Part shown: positions 1 through 9,398 of the stretch, in pieces
Layout: each line of letters starts with the position of its first letter
Position numbering within the stretch: position 1 is the stretch's first letter
Assembly (NCBI RefSeq): GCF_900277125.1
Contig: NZ_OPYN01000001.1
Span: 62,001-126,000 of the forward strand
Origin: Pseudomonas inefficax
GTDB lineage: Bacteria; Pseudomonadota; Gammaproteobacteria; Pseudomonadales; Pseudomonadaceae
Reading direction: 5' to 3'
DNA: 64,000 nucleotides
Translations under genes and position numbers: made by a program
Notes under the pieces: model-generated
What the model was told of the DNA's origin: nothing
Database searches by the model: none
Seen by the model: the letters and a program-made list of their open reading frames with translations, nothing else

Positions 1-1
1 C

Positions 2-1711
2 CTGGTCAAGCTGGCCGACCGCCTGCACAACATGCGCACCCTGGAAGTGCTGTCTGGCGAAAAACGCCGGCGCATCGCCAAGGAAACCCTCGAGATCTAC
101 GCCCCCATCGCCAATCGCCTGGGCATGCACACCGTGCGCGTGGAGTTCGAGGACCTCGGCTTCAAGGCCATGCATCCGATGCGTTCGTCGCTGATCCACC
201 GTGCGGTGAAAAGCGCTCGCGGCAACCGCAAGGAAATCGTCGCCAAGATCGAGCATTCGCTGGCCAACTGCCTGGCTGCCGACGGCATCGAGGGCGAGGT
301 CAGCGGCCGACAGAAACACCTCTATGGCATCTACAAGAAGATGCGCGGCAAGCGCCGCGCCTTCAACGAAATCATGGACGTGTACGCCTTCCGCATCGTC
401 GTCGACAAGGTAGACACCTGCTACCGCGTACTCGGTGCGGTGCACAACCTGTACAAGCCGCTGCCTGGCCGCTTCAAGGATTACATCGCGATCCCCAAGG
501 CCAACGGCTACCAGTCGTTGCACACCACGCTGTTCGGCATGCACGGCGTGCCCATCGAAATCCAGATCCGCACCCGCGAGATGGAGGAGATGGCCAACAA
601 CGGCATCGCCGCGCACTGGCTGTACAAGTCCAATGACGACGAGCAGCCCAAGGGCAGCCACGCCCGCGCCCGCCAGTGGGTCAAGGGCATCCTCGAGCTG
701 CAGCAACGTGCCGGCAACTCGCTGGAATTCATCGAGAGCGTGAAGATCGACCTGTTCCCGGACGAGGTCTACGTGTTCACGCCCAAAGGCCGCATCATGG
801 AGCTGCCCAAAGGCTCCACGGCCGTCGACTTCGCCTACGCGGTGCACACCGACGTCGGCAACAGCTGCATCGCCTGCCGCATCAACCGCCGCTTGGCGCC
901 GCTGTCCGAACCGCTGCAAAGCGGCTCGACGGTGGAAATCGTCAGCGCCCCGGGCGCACGGCCGAACCCGGCCTGGCTCAACTTCGTGGTTACCGGCAAG
1001 GCGCGTACGCACATCCGCCACGCGCTCAAGCAGCAGCGTCGCTCCGAGTCCATCAGCCTGGGTGAACGCCTGCTGAACAAGGTGCTCACCGGCTTCGACA
1101 GCAGCCTGGAGATGATCCCCCAGGAACGTATCCAGGCGATTCTCGCCGAGTACCGCCTGGAACTGATCGAAGACCTGCTCGAAGACATCGGCCTGGGCAA
1201 CCGCATGGCCTACGTGGTCGCACGCCGCCTGCTGTCGGCCGAAGGCGAGCAGTTGCCAGCACCGGAAGGCCCGCTGGCGATCCGCGGTACCGAAGGCCTG
1301 GTGCTGAGCTACGCCAAGTGCTGCACGCCGATCCCGGGCGACCCGATCGTGGGCCACCTGTCAGCCGGCAAGGGCATGGTCGTGCACCTGGAAAACTGCC
1401 GCAACATCAGTGAAATCCGCCACAACCCCGAGAAATGCGTACAGCTCTCCTGGGCCAAGGACATCACCGGTGAATTCAATGTCGAGCTGCGTGTCGAACT
1501 GGAGCACCAGCGCGGCCTGATTGCCTTGCTGGCCAGCAGTGTCAACGCTGCCGACGGCAACATCGAGAAAATCAGCATGGACGAACGCGACGGCCGTATC
1601 AGCGTGGTCCAACTGGTGGTCAGCGTGCACGACCGCGTGCACCTGGCGCGTGTGATCAAGAAGCTGCGTACCCTGACCGGTGTGGTCCGCATCACCCGCA
1701 TGCGTACGTAG
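2..1711 (+). CDS. spoT: Bifunctional (p)ppGpp synthetase/hydrolase SpoT, 5'-truncated by window edge
   Basis: The reading frame is open from base 2, so the true start lies upstream; 569 residues are visible against about 700 for the family. The first visible residues ([12 protein letters not shown]) are the end of the HD hydrolase domain, followed by the synthetase-like domain ([19 protein letters not shown] near residue 155), a TGS domain (VYVFTPKGR near 255), the Cys-containing region ([12 protein letters not shown] near 435) and a C-terminal ACT domain. The enzyme makes and degrades the stringent alarmone in the cytosol. In gammaproteobacteria the intact HD domain separates SpoT from RelA, whose HD domain is degenerate; the visible ADRLHNMRT suggests an active HD. 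ridA follows 23 bp downstream, the usual Pseudomonas order. Confidence 0.95.
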   Translation: MVKLADRLHNMRTLEVLSGEKRRRIAKETLEIYAPIANRLGMHTVRVEFEDLGFKAMHPMRSSLIHRAVKSARGNRKEIVAKIEHSLANCLAADGIEGEVSGRQKHLYGIYKKMRGKRRAFNEIMDVYAFRIVVDKVDTCYRVLGAVHNLYKPLPGRFKDYIAIPKANGYQSLHTTLFGMHGVPIEIQIRTREMEEMANNGIAAHWLYKSNDDEQPKGSHARARQWVKGILELQQRAGNSLEFIESVKIDLFPDEVYVFTPKGRIMELPKGSTAVDFAYAVHTDVGNSCIACRINRRLAPLSEPLQSGSTVEIVSAPGARPNPAWLNFVVTGKARTHIRHALKQQRRSESISLGERLLNKVLTGFDSSLEMIPQERIQAILAEYRLELIEDLLEDIGLGNRMAYVVARRLLSAEGEQLPAPEGPLAIRGTEGLVLSYAKCCTPIPGDPIVGHLSAGKGMVVHLENCRNISEIRHNPEKCVQLSWAKDITGEFNVELRVELEHQRGLIALLASSVNAADGNIEKISMDERDGRISVVQLVVSVHDRVHLARVIKKLRTLTGVVRITRMRT

Positions 1712-1734
1712 TCCGCCAACCGCAAGGAGTCATC

Positions 1735-2115
1735 ATGAGCAAGACCGTCATCAACAGCGACAAGGCCCCTGCCGCCATCGGCACCTACTCGCAGGCGATC
1801 AAGGCCGGCAACACCGTGTACATGTCGGGCCAGATCCCGCTGGACCCGAAGACCATGGAACTGGTCGAAGGCTTCGAAGCCCAGACCGTACAAGTGTTCG
1901 AGAACCTCAAGGCCGTGGCTGAAGCTGCTGGCGGTTCGTTCAAGGACATCGTCAAGCTGAACATCTTCCTCACCGACCTGAGCCACTTCGCCAAGGTCAA
2001 CGAGGTGATGGGCCGCTACTTCGAGCAGCCTTACCCGGCCCGCGCCGCCATCGGCGTTGCCGCGCTGCCGAAAGGCGCCCAGGTCGAAATGGACGCCATC
2101 CTGGTCATCGAATGA
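1735..2115 (+). CDS. ridA: Reactive intermediate/imine deaminase RidA (YjgF/YER057c/UK114 family)
   Basis: The 126-aa product has the usual length and the family signature near the C-terminus ([24 protein letters not shown]), including the conserved Arg that binds the substrate carboxylate, plus the N-terminal [12 protein letters not shown] segment. RidA trimers hydrolyse the 2-aminoacrylate and related enamines/imines released by PLP enzymes, protecting other PLP enzymes from damage. The start is supported by an AAGGAG Shine-Dalgarno (SD) sequence 6 nt upstream. It sits 23 bp behind spoT and is probably cotranscribed with it. Confidence 0.95.
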   Translation: MSKTVINSDKAPAAIGTYSQAIKAGNTVYMSGQIPLDPKTMELVEGFEAQTVQVFENLKAVAEAAGGSFKDIVKLNIFLTDLSHFAKVNEVMGRYFEQPYPARAAIGVAALPKGAQVEMDAILVIE

Positions 2116-2173
2116 TGCCCCGGTGACGGGCGCCCTGCCCGTCACCTTCCCTTCTCTGCAAGGTTACCCCGTC

Positions 2174-2905
2174 ATGCGTCAAGCACTGCCCCTAGCGCTG
2201 GCAGCCCTGCTTCTGGGCGGCTGCGCCAGCCACAAACCCGAAGATTTCAACGGCACCTGGATCAACCAGGACGCCATCAATGCGGCCGTCAAGGGCGGCA
2301 GCCTGCGCCAGGCGCTCAATGAGCACGGGCCGGTGTTCGAGTGGAAGCTCGACGTTGCCAGCCAACAGGCCAGCTACAGCAATGGTTTCGAAGCGGCCGA
2401 CGGCCAGCTGAGCGCCACCGACAAGCAATGGCAGGCCAGCTTCCAGGGCGGCCAGACCGAACAGCTGTCGCTCGATGGCGACGAACTGCAGGCTGTCGAT
2501 CAAAACGGCGGCAAGCAGACCTTCGTGCGCGCCAAAGCGCCGACGGCGGCCAATGCGCCACTGGGCAGCAGCTTCGAGAAAGCCCTGTACCAGGCCTATC
2601 TGGGCGGCAACTGGAAGATTGTCGAAGGCCAGGGCAAAGGTGCCAGCGTGCGCTTCGGCGACACCGGCAACGTCACCGGCCTGCCGGGGCCGGACCGTTT
2701 CGCCCTGTGCCTGGCGGGTGATTGCGCGACCATGGGTGGCAGCAACGACAGCCTGTGGCTGGAGCGCAACCAGCGTGGCGCGCCGTTCATCCTCAAGCGC
2801 GATGGCGACAAGCTGGAGATCTTCCAGGCGGTGAACCGTGCGCAGCCGGATGAAATGCCAGTGTTGGCGGCCGGTAAGCGCCAGTGGGTGCTGGAGCTGG
2901 ATTGA
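2174..2905 (+). CDS. Putative lipoprotein of unknown function
   Basis: A 243-aa protein with a lipoprotein-type leader: MRQ, a Leu/Ala hydrophobic stretch, then LLGGC with the candidate lipidated Cys at residue 17. The ATG at 2174 is preferred over upstream in-frame starts because it puts the signal sequence at the N-terminus. The mature part has no further membrane segment and shows two similar-looking halves (EWKLDVASQQASYSNGF..., later GNWKIVEGQGKGASVRFG), suggestive of a duplicated beta-rich fold; this is visual only. No family is recognised. It may share the ridA transcript (gap 58 bp) and is followed by a REP pair. Confidence 0.8.
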   Translation: MRQALPLALAALLLGGCASHKPEDFNGTWINQDAINAAVKGGSLRQALNEHGPVFEWKLDVASQQASYSNGFEAADGQLSATDKQWQASFQGGQTEQLSLDGDELQAVDQNGGKQTFVRAKAPTAANAPLGSSFEKALYQAYLGGNWKIVEGQGKGASVRFGDTGNVTGLPGPDRFALCLAGDCATMGGSNDSLWLERNQRGAPFILKRDGDKLEIFQAVNRAQPDEMPVLAAGKRQWVLELD

Positions 2906-2931
2906 TACTTGCTGAATCGCGGCCGAACACA

Positions 2932-3027
2932 CCGGCCTCTTCGCGGGTAAACCCGCTCCCACAGGTACACCGCCAGGCTTGAAACCAGTGGTATATCTGT
3001 GGGAGCGGGTTTACCCGCGAAGAGGCC
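2932..3027. repeat. Paired REP element (family A)
   Basis: Two opposed copies of the P. putida REP core (CGCGGGTAAACCCGCTCCCA and its complement) separated by about 34 bp, with outer arms CCGGCCTCTTC / GAAGAGGCC. It lies between two convergent genes and can fold into a long cruciform or transcript hairpin. Confidence 0.9.
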
Positions 3028-3034
3028 ATTAGCC

Positions 3035-3892
3035 TCAGCACAGGCCTTTCAGGATGGCCGCATAACCTTCCTTGTAGCTCGGATACACCGGCGCCCAGCC
3101 CAACGCCCGCGCCCGGGCATTGCTGCAGCGCTTGCTGCCGGTACGGCGCACTCGCTGCTCATCCGACCACTCCGTTACTCCCATGTACGCCCGCAGCCAA
3201 GCCACCACATCGGCCAGTGGCGCCGGGTCGTCGTCGACGCCGATGTAGCAGTCGTCCAGCACCTTGCCGTCGGCATCCGCCTGCAACAGGAACGCCAACA
3301 GGCCGGCAGCATCCTCGGCATGGATGCGGTTGCCATACAGCGGCGGCTCCTCGGCCACGCGGTAGCCCTGGCGCACCTGGCTGAGCAGCCACTCGCGGCC
3401 GGGGCCATAGATGCCGGTCAGGCGCACCACGCTGGCCGGGAGGCCGCTGGCCAGTGCCAGCCGTTCAGCCTCCAGCATCAACCGCCCGGAATAACCTTCA
3501 GGCTCGGTGGCCGCGCCTTCTTCGATCCACTCGCCGTCCTTCTGTGCATAAACGCTGCTGCTGGACACGAACAGCAGGCGCCGTGGGCGTTGGCCACGCT
3601 CGGTCAGCCAGGCCAGCACATGGCGCAAACCGTCGACATAGGCTGCCTGGTAACCCGCCTCGTCGTGCTGGCTGGCCGCCACGCAGTACACCAGGTAGTC
3701 CGGCGCGCGCTGCGGCCAGGCGTCGGGAACCGATGGCACGGACAAGTCCGCTGCCACCGGCACGACACCCGCAGGCAACTGCCCGACCGATCGACGCAGG
3801 CCGCTCACCTGCCAACCGCGCGCAAGCATCTGCCGGGCAAGGCGCCCGCCTACATCACCACATCCCACCACCATCACGGAAAGGCCTGACAT
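3035..3892 (-). CDS. NAD-dependent epimerase/dehydratase-like SDR family protein (YeeZ-like)
   Basis: A 285-aa protein starting with a Rossmann fingerprint (VMVVGCGDVGGRLARQML, a GxGxxG variant near residue 10). It has the extended-SDR segment YLVYCVAASQHDEAGYQAAYVDG and SSSSVYAQKDGEW, where the Tyr of the usual YxxxK catalytic pair is present but the Lys four residues on is not in canonical form. It probably binds NAD(P), but a catalytic role is uncertain. The start has GGAG 7 nt upstream. Substrate unknown. It stands alone, convergent with the lipoprotein gene and divergent from the exbB operon. Confidence 0.8.
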   Translation of the reverse strand: MSGLSVMVVGCGDVGGRLARQMLARGWQVSGLRRSVGQLPAGVVPVAADLSVPSVPDAWPQRAPDYLVYCVAASQHDEAGYQAAYVDGLRHVLAWLTERGQRPRRLLFVSSSSVYAQKDGEWIEEGAATEPEGYSGRLMLEAERLALASGLPASVVRLTGIYGPGREWLLSQVRQGYRVAEEPPLYGNRIHAEDAAGLLAFLLQADADGKVLDDCYIGVDDDPAPLADVVAWLRAYMGVTEWSDEQRVRRTGSKRCSNARARALGWAPVYPSYKEGYAAILKGLC

Positions 3893-3960
3893 CTCTAAAC
3901 TCCCTAGACCAATTGATCAGCCCGACCACGCTACACGATGGATGGCTAGACCATAGGCGA

Positions 3961-4011
3961 AAAAAGCAACAAGATTACTTTTGTTAACAAGAATTACTTG
4001 CAATAATGCTC
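3961..4011 (+). promoter_or_regulatory. AT-rich promoter region of exbB-exbD-tonB (candidate)
   Basis: An unusually AT-rich stretch for this chromosome precedes exbB, with a TTGTTA at 3981 and AATAAT at 4002 (spacing 15). TonB operons are normally Fur-controlled, but the best alignment I could make to the 19-bp Fur consensus matches only about half the positions. I therefore record a promoter candidate and do not assert a Fur box. Confidence 0.3.
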
Positions 4012-4082
4012 GCCAAATTGTTCTCGGCCTACCTCGAGGCCTTGGAGAACGCTCACTTCATTCTTCATCAGGTCCGGCCAGC

Positions 4083-5057
4083 ATGACACGTACTCAACCT
4101 TCCGCTTCGCCAACCCCGTCGCGCACCTGGCGCGCCATTGCCGCGCTGACACTCAGCCTGGTGCTGGCCCCGGTGGCCATGGCCGATGAGCCAACTGCCA
4201 ATGCTGCCACGCCTGCAGCCGCTACTGCACCAGCTGCCCCGGCAACTGCTCCAGTCGCAGCACCGGCTGACGGCGCAGTTGCCGCCACCCCGGCTGATGC
4301 CCCGGTCGCGGTAGACCCGAGCGTCGAAGCCCTGGTCGAAGACACCTCGCTGGGCATGGCCCACGACCTGTCCCCATGGGGCATGTACAAGAACGCCGAC
4401 GTGGTGGTGAAGGCGGTCATGATCGGCCTGGCCATCGCCTCCATCATCACCTGGACCATCTGGATCGCCAAAGGCTTCGAGCTGATGGGCGCCAAGCGTC
4501 GCCTGCGTGGTGAAATCGCCCTGCTGAAGAAATCCGCCAGCCTCAAGGAAGCCAGCGAGGTTTCCAACAAAGAAGGCACCCTGGCCCACACCCTGGTCCA
4601 CGATGCCCTCGAAGAGATGCGCCTGTCGGCCAACGCCCGCGAAAAAGAAGGCATCAAGGAGCGCGTCAGCTTCCGCCTGGAGCGCCTGGTACACGCTAGC
4701 GGCCGCACCATGAGCAGCGGCACTGGCGTACTCGCCACCATCGGCTCCACTGCGCCATTCGTCGGCCTGTTCGGTACCGTATGGGGCATCATGAACAGCT
4801 TCATCGGCATCGCCAAGACCCAGACCACCAACCTGGCCGTGGTTGCCCCGGGTATCGCCGAAGCCCTGCTGGCCACCGCACTGGGCCTGGTCGCAGCAAT
4901 TCCGGCCGTGGTCATCTACAACGTCTTCGCCCGCTCCATCGCCGGCTACAAGGCCCAGGTGTCCGACGCCTCCGCCCAGGTGCTGCTGCTGGTCAGCCGT
5001 GACCTGGACCACCAGGGCAGCGATCGCGTTGCCCCGCACATGGTGAAAGTGGGGTAA
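4083..5057 (+). CDS. exbB: TonB-system energizer ExbB (long periplasmic N-terminal extension)
   Basis: A 324-aa MotA/TolQ/ExbB proton-channel protein. Residues 1-35 form a cleavable-type signal (ends APVAMAD), followed by an Ala/Pro/Thr-rich linker to about residue 85, then a first TM segment (VVKAVMIGLAIASIITW), a cytoplasmic region and two TM helices (GVLATIGSTAPFVGLFGTVWG and EALLATALGLVAAIPAVVI) carrying the channel signature. It works with ExbD to drive TonB using the proton motive force. The ATG at 4083 is chosen because it gives the signal peptide; a TTG at 3981 would prepend unrelated sequence. First gene of the exbB-exbD-tonB operon. Confidence 0.95.
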   Translation: MTRTQPSASPTPSRTWRAIAALTLSLVLAPVAMADEPTANAATPAAATAPAAPATAPVAAPADGAVAATPADAPVAVDPSVEALVEDTSLGMAHDLSPWGMYKNADVVVKAVMIGLAIASIITWTIWIAKGFELMGAKRRLRGEIALLKKSASLKEASEVSNKEGTLAHTLVHDALEEMRLSANAREKEGIKERVSFRLERLVHASGRTMSSGTGVLATIGSTAPFVGLFGTVWGIMNSFIGIAKTQTTNLAVVAPGIAEALLATALGLVAAIPAVVIYNVFARSIAGYKAQVSDASAQVLLLVSRDLDHQGSDRVAPHMVKVG

Positions 5058-5060
5058 GCC

Positions 5061-5489
5061 ATGGGCCTGCATCTCAACGAAGGTGGCGACGACCTCGCCG
5101 AAAACCACGAAATCAACGTTACGCCGTTCATCGACGTAATGCTGGTGCTGCTGATCATCTTCATGGTCGCAGCCCCCTTGGCCACGGTCGACATCAAGGT
5201 CGACCTGCCGGCCTCGACCGCCAAGCCGGCACCGAGGCCCGAGAAACCTGTGTTCGTCAGCGTCAAGGCCGACCAGAAGTTGTACGTCGGTGACGATCAG
5301 GTCCCTGCCCCCGACCAGCTTGGCCCGATGCTCGATGCCAAGACCAAGGGCGACAAGGAAACCACCATCTTCTTCCAGGCTGACAAAGGCGTGGATTACG
5401 GTGACCTGATGGACGTGATGAACAACATGCGCACGGCCGGCTACCTGAAAGTCGGTCTGGTAGGTCTCGAGACGGCAGCCAAGAAATGA
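5061..5489 (+). CDS. exbD: TonB-system protein ExbD
   Basis: A 142-aa ExbD/TolR protein: cytoplasmic N-terminus, a single TM helix carrying the proton-path Asp (INVTPFIDVMLVLLIIFMV, Asp near residue 25) and a periplasmic domain. It forms the stator complex with ExbB. It begins 3 bp after exbB and its stop overlaps the tonB start by 4 bp (ATGA), so the three genes form one transcript with translational coupling. Confidence 0.96.
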   Translation: MGLHLNEGGDDLAENHEINVTPFIDVMLVLLIIFMVAAPLATVDIKVDLPASTAKPAPRPEKPVFVSVKADQKLYVGDDQVPAPDQLGPMLDAKTKGDKETTIFFQADKGVDYGDLMDVMNNMRTAGYLKVGLVGLETAAKK

Positions 5490-6217
5490 CAAGAACGCGC
5501 TCTAACATGGCGCGCTACGGTGGCAGTCTGGCGATCGTGCTGGGCGTGCACGTGGTCGCCGTGCTGCTGACGCTCAACTGGTCGGTGCCCCAGGCCATCG
5601 AGCTGCCCCCGGCAGCCATGATGGTCGAACTGGCGCCGTTGCCAGAGCCTGCGCCACCACCGCCCCCTAAAGCGGCGCCGCAGCCACCGGCACCGGTCGA
5701 GGAACCGCCGCTGCCGAAGCTGGCCGAGGCCCCCAAACCCAAGATCGCCATTGCCAAGCCGCCCAAGCCGAAGGCCAAGCCGCAGCCGCCGAAGCCCGAG
5801 AAAAAGCCTGAGCCGCCGAAGGAAGCTCCACCGACCGAACAAACGGTTGACGCACCGCCCAGCAACACGCCACCGCAGAAGTCCGCGGCACCGGCGCCGA
5901 GCATTGCGTCCAACAGCAACGCCCTGCCGACCTGGCAGAGCGACCTGCTGCGTCACCTGGCCAAGTACAAGCGTTACCCGGAAGACGCGCGCCGTCGCGG
6001 CCTGCAGGGCATCAACCGCCTGCGCTTCGTGGTCGACGCCGAAGGCAAGGTGGTTTCGTACTCCATGGCCGGTGGCTCGGGTAGTGCCGCCCTGGACCGG
6101 GCGACACTGGAAATGATTCGTCGGGCCGGCACGGTACCCAAGCCGCCACCCGAGTTGCTGAACAATGGCACGATCGAAGTCGTGGCACCGTTCGTCTACT
6201 CGCTGGACCGCCGCTGA
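5486..6217 (+). CDS. tonB: Energy transducer TonB
   Basis: A 243-aa protein with an N-terminal TM anchor (about residues 12-32), a long Pro/Lys/Glu-rich periplasmic spacer (roughly 50-140, many PP, PK and KP pairs) and a C-terminal TonB domain (YPEDARRRGLQGINRLRFVV; the family YP and G positions are present). It transmits ExbBD energy to outer-membrane TonB-dependent receptors for siderophore uptake. The start codon overlaps the exbD stop. Confidence 0.96.
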   Translation: MTRTRSNMARYGGSLAIVLGVHVVAVLLTLNWSVPQAIELPPAAMMVELAPLPEPAPPPPPKAAPQPPAPVEEPPLPKLAEAPKPKIAIAKPPKPKAKPQPPKPEKKPEPPKEAPPTEQTVDAPPSNTPPQKSAAPAPSIASNSNALPTWQSDLLRHLAKYKRYPEDARRRGLQGINRLRFVVDAEGKVVSYSMAGGSGSAALDRATLEMIRRAGTVPKPPPELLNNGTIEVVAPFVYSLDRR

Positions 6218-6311
6218 GACTTTTGCTTCTGTCACAAATCGGCAAGTCTGATAACGTGCGTCTATCGATTGCAGCCGCTATGCTGGGCTCGCAACTTCAT
6301 GGACGCACGTT

Positions 6312-7238
6312 ATGACCCTCACAGAATTACGCTACATCGTCACACTCGCCCAGGAACAGCACTTCGGCCATGCCGCCGAGCGCTGCCATGTGAGCCAGCC
6401 GACCCTGTCGGTCGGTGTGAAGAAGCTCGAGGATGAGCTTGGCGTGTTGATCTTCGAGCGCAGCAAGAGCGCGGTCCGCCTGACCCCGGTCGGCGAAAGC
6501 ATCGTCGCCCAGGCACAAAAGGTGCTGGAGCAGGCCCAGGGCATTCGCGAACTGGCCCAGGCCGGCAAGAATCAGCTCACCGCCCCGCTCAAGGTCGGTG
6601 CCATCTACACCGTCGGCCCGTACCTGTTCCCGCACCTGATCCCGCAGCTGCACCGCGTGGCGCCGCAGATGCCGCTGTACATCGAAGAGAACTTCACCCA
6701 TGTACTGCGCGAAAAGCTGCGCAACGGTGAACTGGACGCGGTGATCATCGCCCTGCCGTTCAACGAAGCCGACGTGCTGACCCTGCCGCTGTACGATGAA
6801 CCGTTCTGCGCCCTGATGCCGGCCGACCACCCGTGGACGGCGAAAAAGACCATCGACACCGCCATGCTCAACGACAAGAGCCTGTTGCTGCTTGGTGAAG
6901 GCCACTGCTTCCGCGACCAGGTACTGGAAGCCTGCCCAACGCTGAACAAGGGCGGTGAAGGATCCAAGCACACCACGGTGGAGTCCAGCTCGCTGGAAAC
7001 CATCCGCCACATGGTAGCCTCGGGCCTTGGCGTGTCGATTCTGCCGCTATCGGCGGTGCACAGCCACCATTACGCCCCCGGCGTCATCGAGGTTCGCCCA
7101 CTGACTGCACCGGCTCCATTCCGCACCGTGGCCATCGCCTGGCGCGCCAGCTTCCCGCGGCCAAAGGCCATCGAGATCCTCGCCGACTCGATCCGCCTGT
7201 GCTCGGTCGCCAAAACCCCAGCGGAACAGCCGGCCTGA
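6312..7238 (+). CDS. oxyR: Hydrogen peroxide sensor/regulator OxyR (LysR family)
   Basis: A 308-aa LysR-type regulator with N-terminal winged HTH (AERCHVSQPTLSVGVKKLED) and the OxyR redox pair: Cys199 in GEGHCFRDQ and Cys208 in LEACP, the disulfide formed on peroxide exposure. It activates catalase, Ahp and related genes. No strong SD precedes the ATG. recG starts 3 bp downstream, the conserved Pseudomonas oxyR-recG arrangement, so recG output probably follows oxyR transcription. Confidence 0.96.
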   Translation: MTLTELRYIVTLAQEQHFGHAAERCHVSQPTLSVGVKKLEDELGVLIFERSKSAVRLTPVGESIVAQAQKVLEQAQGIRELAQAGKNQLTAPLKVGAIYTVGPYLFPHLIPQLHRVAPQMPLYIEENFTHVLREKLRNGELDAVIIALPFNEADVLTLPLYDEPFCALMPADHPWTAKKTIDTAMLNDKSLLLLGEGHCFRDQVLEACPTLNKGGEGSKHTTVESSSLETIRHMVASGLGVSILPLSAVHSHHYAPGVIEVRPLTAPAPFRTVAIAWRASFPRPKAIEILADSIRLCSVAKTPAEQPA

Positions 7239-7241
7239 GTC

Positions 7242-9320
7242 ATGAGTGAGCTGTCGAAGGTCCCGGTCACGGTACTCAAGGGGGTTGGCGAGGCCATGGC
7301 GGAGAAACTCGCCAAGGTCGGCCTGGAGAACCTGCAGGATGTATTGTTCCACCTGCCCCTGCGCTATCAGGACCGCACCCGCGTGGTGCCGATCGGCCAA
7401 CTGCGCCCTGGCCAGGACGCGGTGATCGAGGGGGTAGTCAGCGGCGCCGACGTGACCATGGGCAAGCGCCGCAGCCTGGTGGTGCGCCTGGGTGACGGCA
7501 CCGGTGTACTGAGCCTGCGCTTCTACCACTTCAGCAACGCGCAGAAGGAGGGCCTCAAGCGTGGCACCCACCTGCGCTGCTACGGCGAGGCCCGCCCCGG
7601 CGCTTCGGGCCTGGAAATCTACCACCCGGAATACCGCGCGCTGAACGGCGACGAACCACCGCCACCGGTCGAGCAGACCCTGACACCGATCTACCCGTCC
7701 ACCGAAGGCCTCACCCAGCAACGCCTGCGCCTGCTGTGCCAGCAGAGCCTGGGCCTGCTCGGCCCGCGCAGCCTGCCGGACTGGCTGCCCGACGAACTGG
7801 CCCGGGACTACCAGCTGGCGCCGCTGGACGATGCCATCCGCTACCTGCACAACCCGCCGGCCGATGCCGACCTCGACGAGCTTGCCGAAGGCCAGCACTG
7901 GGCCCAGCACCGCCTGGCCTTCGAAGAACTGCTGACCCACCAGCTGTCGCAGCAACGCCTGCGCGAAAGCCTGCGCAGCCTGCGCGCGCCGGTGCTGCCC
8001 AAGGCCCAGCGCCTGCAGGCGCAATACCTGGCCAACTTGGGCTTCCAACCGACCGGCGCGCAGCAGCGGGTGGCCAACGAAATTGCCTACGACCTCAGCC
8101 AGCACGAGCCGATGATGCGCCTGGTGCAAGGCGATGTGGGTGCCGGCAAGACCGTGGTCGCCGCCCTAGCCGCGCTGCAGGCCCTGGAAGCCGGCTACCA
8201 GGTGGCCTTGATGGCGCCTACCGAGATCCTCGCCGAACAGCACTACATCACCTTCAAGCGCTGGCTCGAACCGCTGGGCATCGAAGTGGCCTGGCTGGCC
8301 GGCAAGCTCAAGGGCAAGGCCCGGGCAGCCGCCCTGGAGCAGATCGCCAACGGTGCGCCAATGGTGGTCGGCACCCACGCGCTGTTCCAGGAAGAAGTGA
8401 AGTTCAAGCACCTGGCCCTGGCGATCATCGATGAACAGCACCGTTTTGGCGTGCAGCAACGCCTGGCCCTGCGCAAAAAGGGCGTGGCCGGCGAATTGTG
8501 CCCGCACCAGCTGATCATGACCGCCACGCCAATTCCGCGCACCCTGGCCATGAGCGCCTATGCCGACCTGGACACCTCGGTGCTCGACGAGCTGCCGCCC
8601 GGGCGCACACCGGTGAACACCGTGCTGGTGGCCGACAGCCGCCGCTTCGAAGTGGTCGAGCGGGTGCGCGCCGCCTGCGCCGAAGGGCGCCAGGCCTATT
8701 GGGTGTGCACCCTGATCGAAGAATCCGAAGAACTGACCTGCCAGGCCGCCGAAAGCACCTATGAGGAGCTGGGCAGCGCCTTGGGCGAGTTGCGGGTGGG
8801 GCTGATCCACGGGCGCATGAAACCGGCGGAAAAGGCTGAGATCATGGCCGAATTCAAAGCCGGCAACCTGCAGTTGCTGGTCGCCACCACGGTCATCGAG
8901 GTGGGTGTGGACGTGCCCAATGCCAGCCTGATGATCATCGAGAACCCCGAGCGCCTGGGCCTTGCCCAGTTGCACCAGCTGCGCGGCCGGGTTGGTCGGG
9001 GCAGCGCCGTCAGCCATTGCGTGCTGCTGTACCACCCGCCACTGTCGCAGATCGGCCGCGAGCGGCTAGGGATCATGCGGGAAACCAACGACGGCTTCAT
9101 CATCGCCGAGAAAGACCTGGAGCTGCGTGGCCCGGGCGAGATGCTAGGTACCCGCCAGACCGGCCTGTTACAGTTCAAAGTCGCCGACCTGATGCGCGAC
9201 GCCGACCTGCTGCCGGCCGTACGCGACGCCGCCCAGGCCCTGATCGCACGCTGGCCAGAGCACGTCAGCCCATTGCTTGATCGCTGGCTGCGTCATGGCC
9301 AGCAATATGGCCAAGTGTGA
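7242..9320 (+). CDS. recG: ATP-dependent DNA helicase RecG
   Basis: A 692-aa protein of full family length. N-terminal wedge/OB domain (residues about 1-155), then superfamily-2 helicase motifs: Walker A GDVGAGKT near residue 300, the Mg2+-binding DEQHRFG box, TATPIPRT, and motif VI QLRGRVGRG in the C-terminal RecA lobe, followed by the TRG region. RecG remodels stalled forks and R-loops. Cotranscribed with oxyR. Confidence 0.97.
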   Translation: MSELSKVPVTVLKGVGEAMAEKLAKVGLENLQDVLFHLPLRYQDRTRVVPIGQLRPGQDAVIEGVVSGADVTMGKRRSLVVRLGDGTGVLSLRFYHFSNAQKEGLKRGTHLRCYGEARPGASGLEIYHPEYRALNGDEPPPPVEQTLTPIYPSTEGLTQQRLRLLCQQSLGLLGPRSLPDWLPDELARDYQLAPLDDAIRYLHNPPADADLDELAEGQHWAQHRLAFEELLTHQLSQQRLRESLRSLRAPVLPKAQRLQAQYLANLGFQPTGAQQRVANEIAYDLSQHEPMMRLVQGDVGAGKTVVAALAALQALEAGYQVALMAPTEILAEQHYITFKRWLEPLGIEVAWLAGKLKGKARAAALEQIANGAPMVVGTHALFQEEVKFKHLALAIIDEQHRFGVQQRLALRKKGVAGELCPHQLIMTATPIPRTLAMSAYADLDTSVLDELPPGRTPVNTVLVADSRRFEVVERVRAACAEGRQAYWVCTLIEESEELTCQAAESTYEELGSALGELRVGLIHGRMKPAEKAEIMAEFKAGNLQLLVATTVIEVGVDVPNASLMIIENPERLGLAQLHQLRGRVGRGSAVSHCVLLYHPPLSQIGRERLGIMRETNDGFIIAEKDLELRGPGEMLGTRQTGLLQFKVADLMRDADLLPAVRDAAQALIARWPEHVSPLLDRWLRHGQQYGQV

Positions 9321-9398
9321 CGCTAGTCCCATAATGGATCCAGTTTTGCCCCTAGGCTGGTTATACTTCGCGTTTAAAAGAATCAGTGGATACGGACC

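Noticed and set aside
3991..4009. A Fur box at exbB
   Set aside because: Best alignment gives only about 9 of 19 matches; not enough to call.
4068..5492. A 474-codon minus-strand frame opposite exbB-exbD
   Set aside because: Antisense shadow of the Ala/Pro-rich ExbB coding region.
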